From Bacillota bacterium (GTDB taxonomy: Bacteria; Bacillota; Bacilli; Alicyclobacillales; Alicyclobacillaceae): DNA of 5,084 bases. Under the pieces are notes generated by a model that ran no database searches, was not told where the DNA came from, and saw only the letters and a list, made by a program, of their open reading frames with translations. Shown piece by piece: positions 5,055-5,084 of the stretch. The stretch covers positions 2,577 through 7,660 of the forward strand of contig JAKADF010000150.1 of the NCBI GenBank assembly GCA_021820805.1. Reading direction: 5' to 3'. Both the position numbers and the translations under genes were made by a program. The first letter of the stretch is position 1; every line of letters starts with the position of its first letter.

Positions 5055-5084
5055 TTAAGCTTGTTGCTTTGCATCTTCCTGCTG
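5055..5084 (-). CDS. Possible C-terminal end of a convergent gene (partial)
   Basis: On the minus strand the right edge reads QQEDAKQQA and then TAA. A polar, Gln-rich tail is common at bacterial protein ends, and the hairpin with a U-tract beginning 22 bases after the stop is placed as a terminator would be. Nine codons are too few to identify the protein, and an open frame this short can occur by chance. The call depends mainly on the terminator next to it. Confidence 0.3.
   Translation of the reverse strand, partial: QQEDAKQQA

Overview
The window looks like chromosomal DNA from a moderately AT-rich Gram-positive Bacillota, probably class Bacilli. The evidence is a lipid-anchored cyclophilin in place of a periplasmic one, purine-rich Shine-Dalgarno sites, GTG and TTG starts, sigma-A type promoter boxes, and a textbook SAM-I (S-box) riboswitch controlling a methionine gene. 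A spore-forming or acid-tolerant relative such as Alicyclobacillaceae would fit, but that is an impression and not something the sequence proves.

Layout. Bases 1-153 hold no convincing gene, only an AT-rich palindrome and an extended -10 promoter. A plus-strand pair follows: a peptidyl-prolyl isomerase lipoprotein (184-906) and a small membrane-anchored protein of unknown function (976-1383), separated by a strong stem-loop. Convergent to them on the minus strand is metX (homoserine O-acetyltransferase, stop at 1399), with a short shared hairpin between the two 3' ends. The metX leader occupies about 2560-2860 on the minus strand and can be read from end to end: a TTGACA-17-TATATT promoter, SAM-I aptamer, antiterminator, intrinsic terminator and then the start region. 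Divergent from metX is a two-gene plus-strand operon: an integral-membrane CDP-alcohol phosphatidyltransferase (3002-3763) and, 27 bases later, a GT-B glycosyltransferase (3791-4939). The right end (4940-5084) holds a nested inverted-repeat structure that reads as a minus-strand terminator, then what may be the last nine codons of a convergent minus-strand gene.

How the parts work together. The isomerase and its small partner probably act outside the membrane, the isomerase in folding of exported proteins. metX makes O-acetylhomoserine for methionine synthesis and should be shut off when S-adenosylmethionine is plentiful. The phosphatidyltransferase and glycosyltransferase probably cooperate to make a phospholipid or glycolipid of the envelope. 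The exact alcohol, sugar and product cannot be told from the sequence. I see no insertion sequence, CRISPR array, tRNA or rRNA. The least explained elements are the lipid/sugar operon, the small anchored protein and the structured right end.
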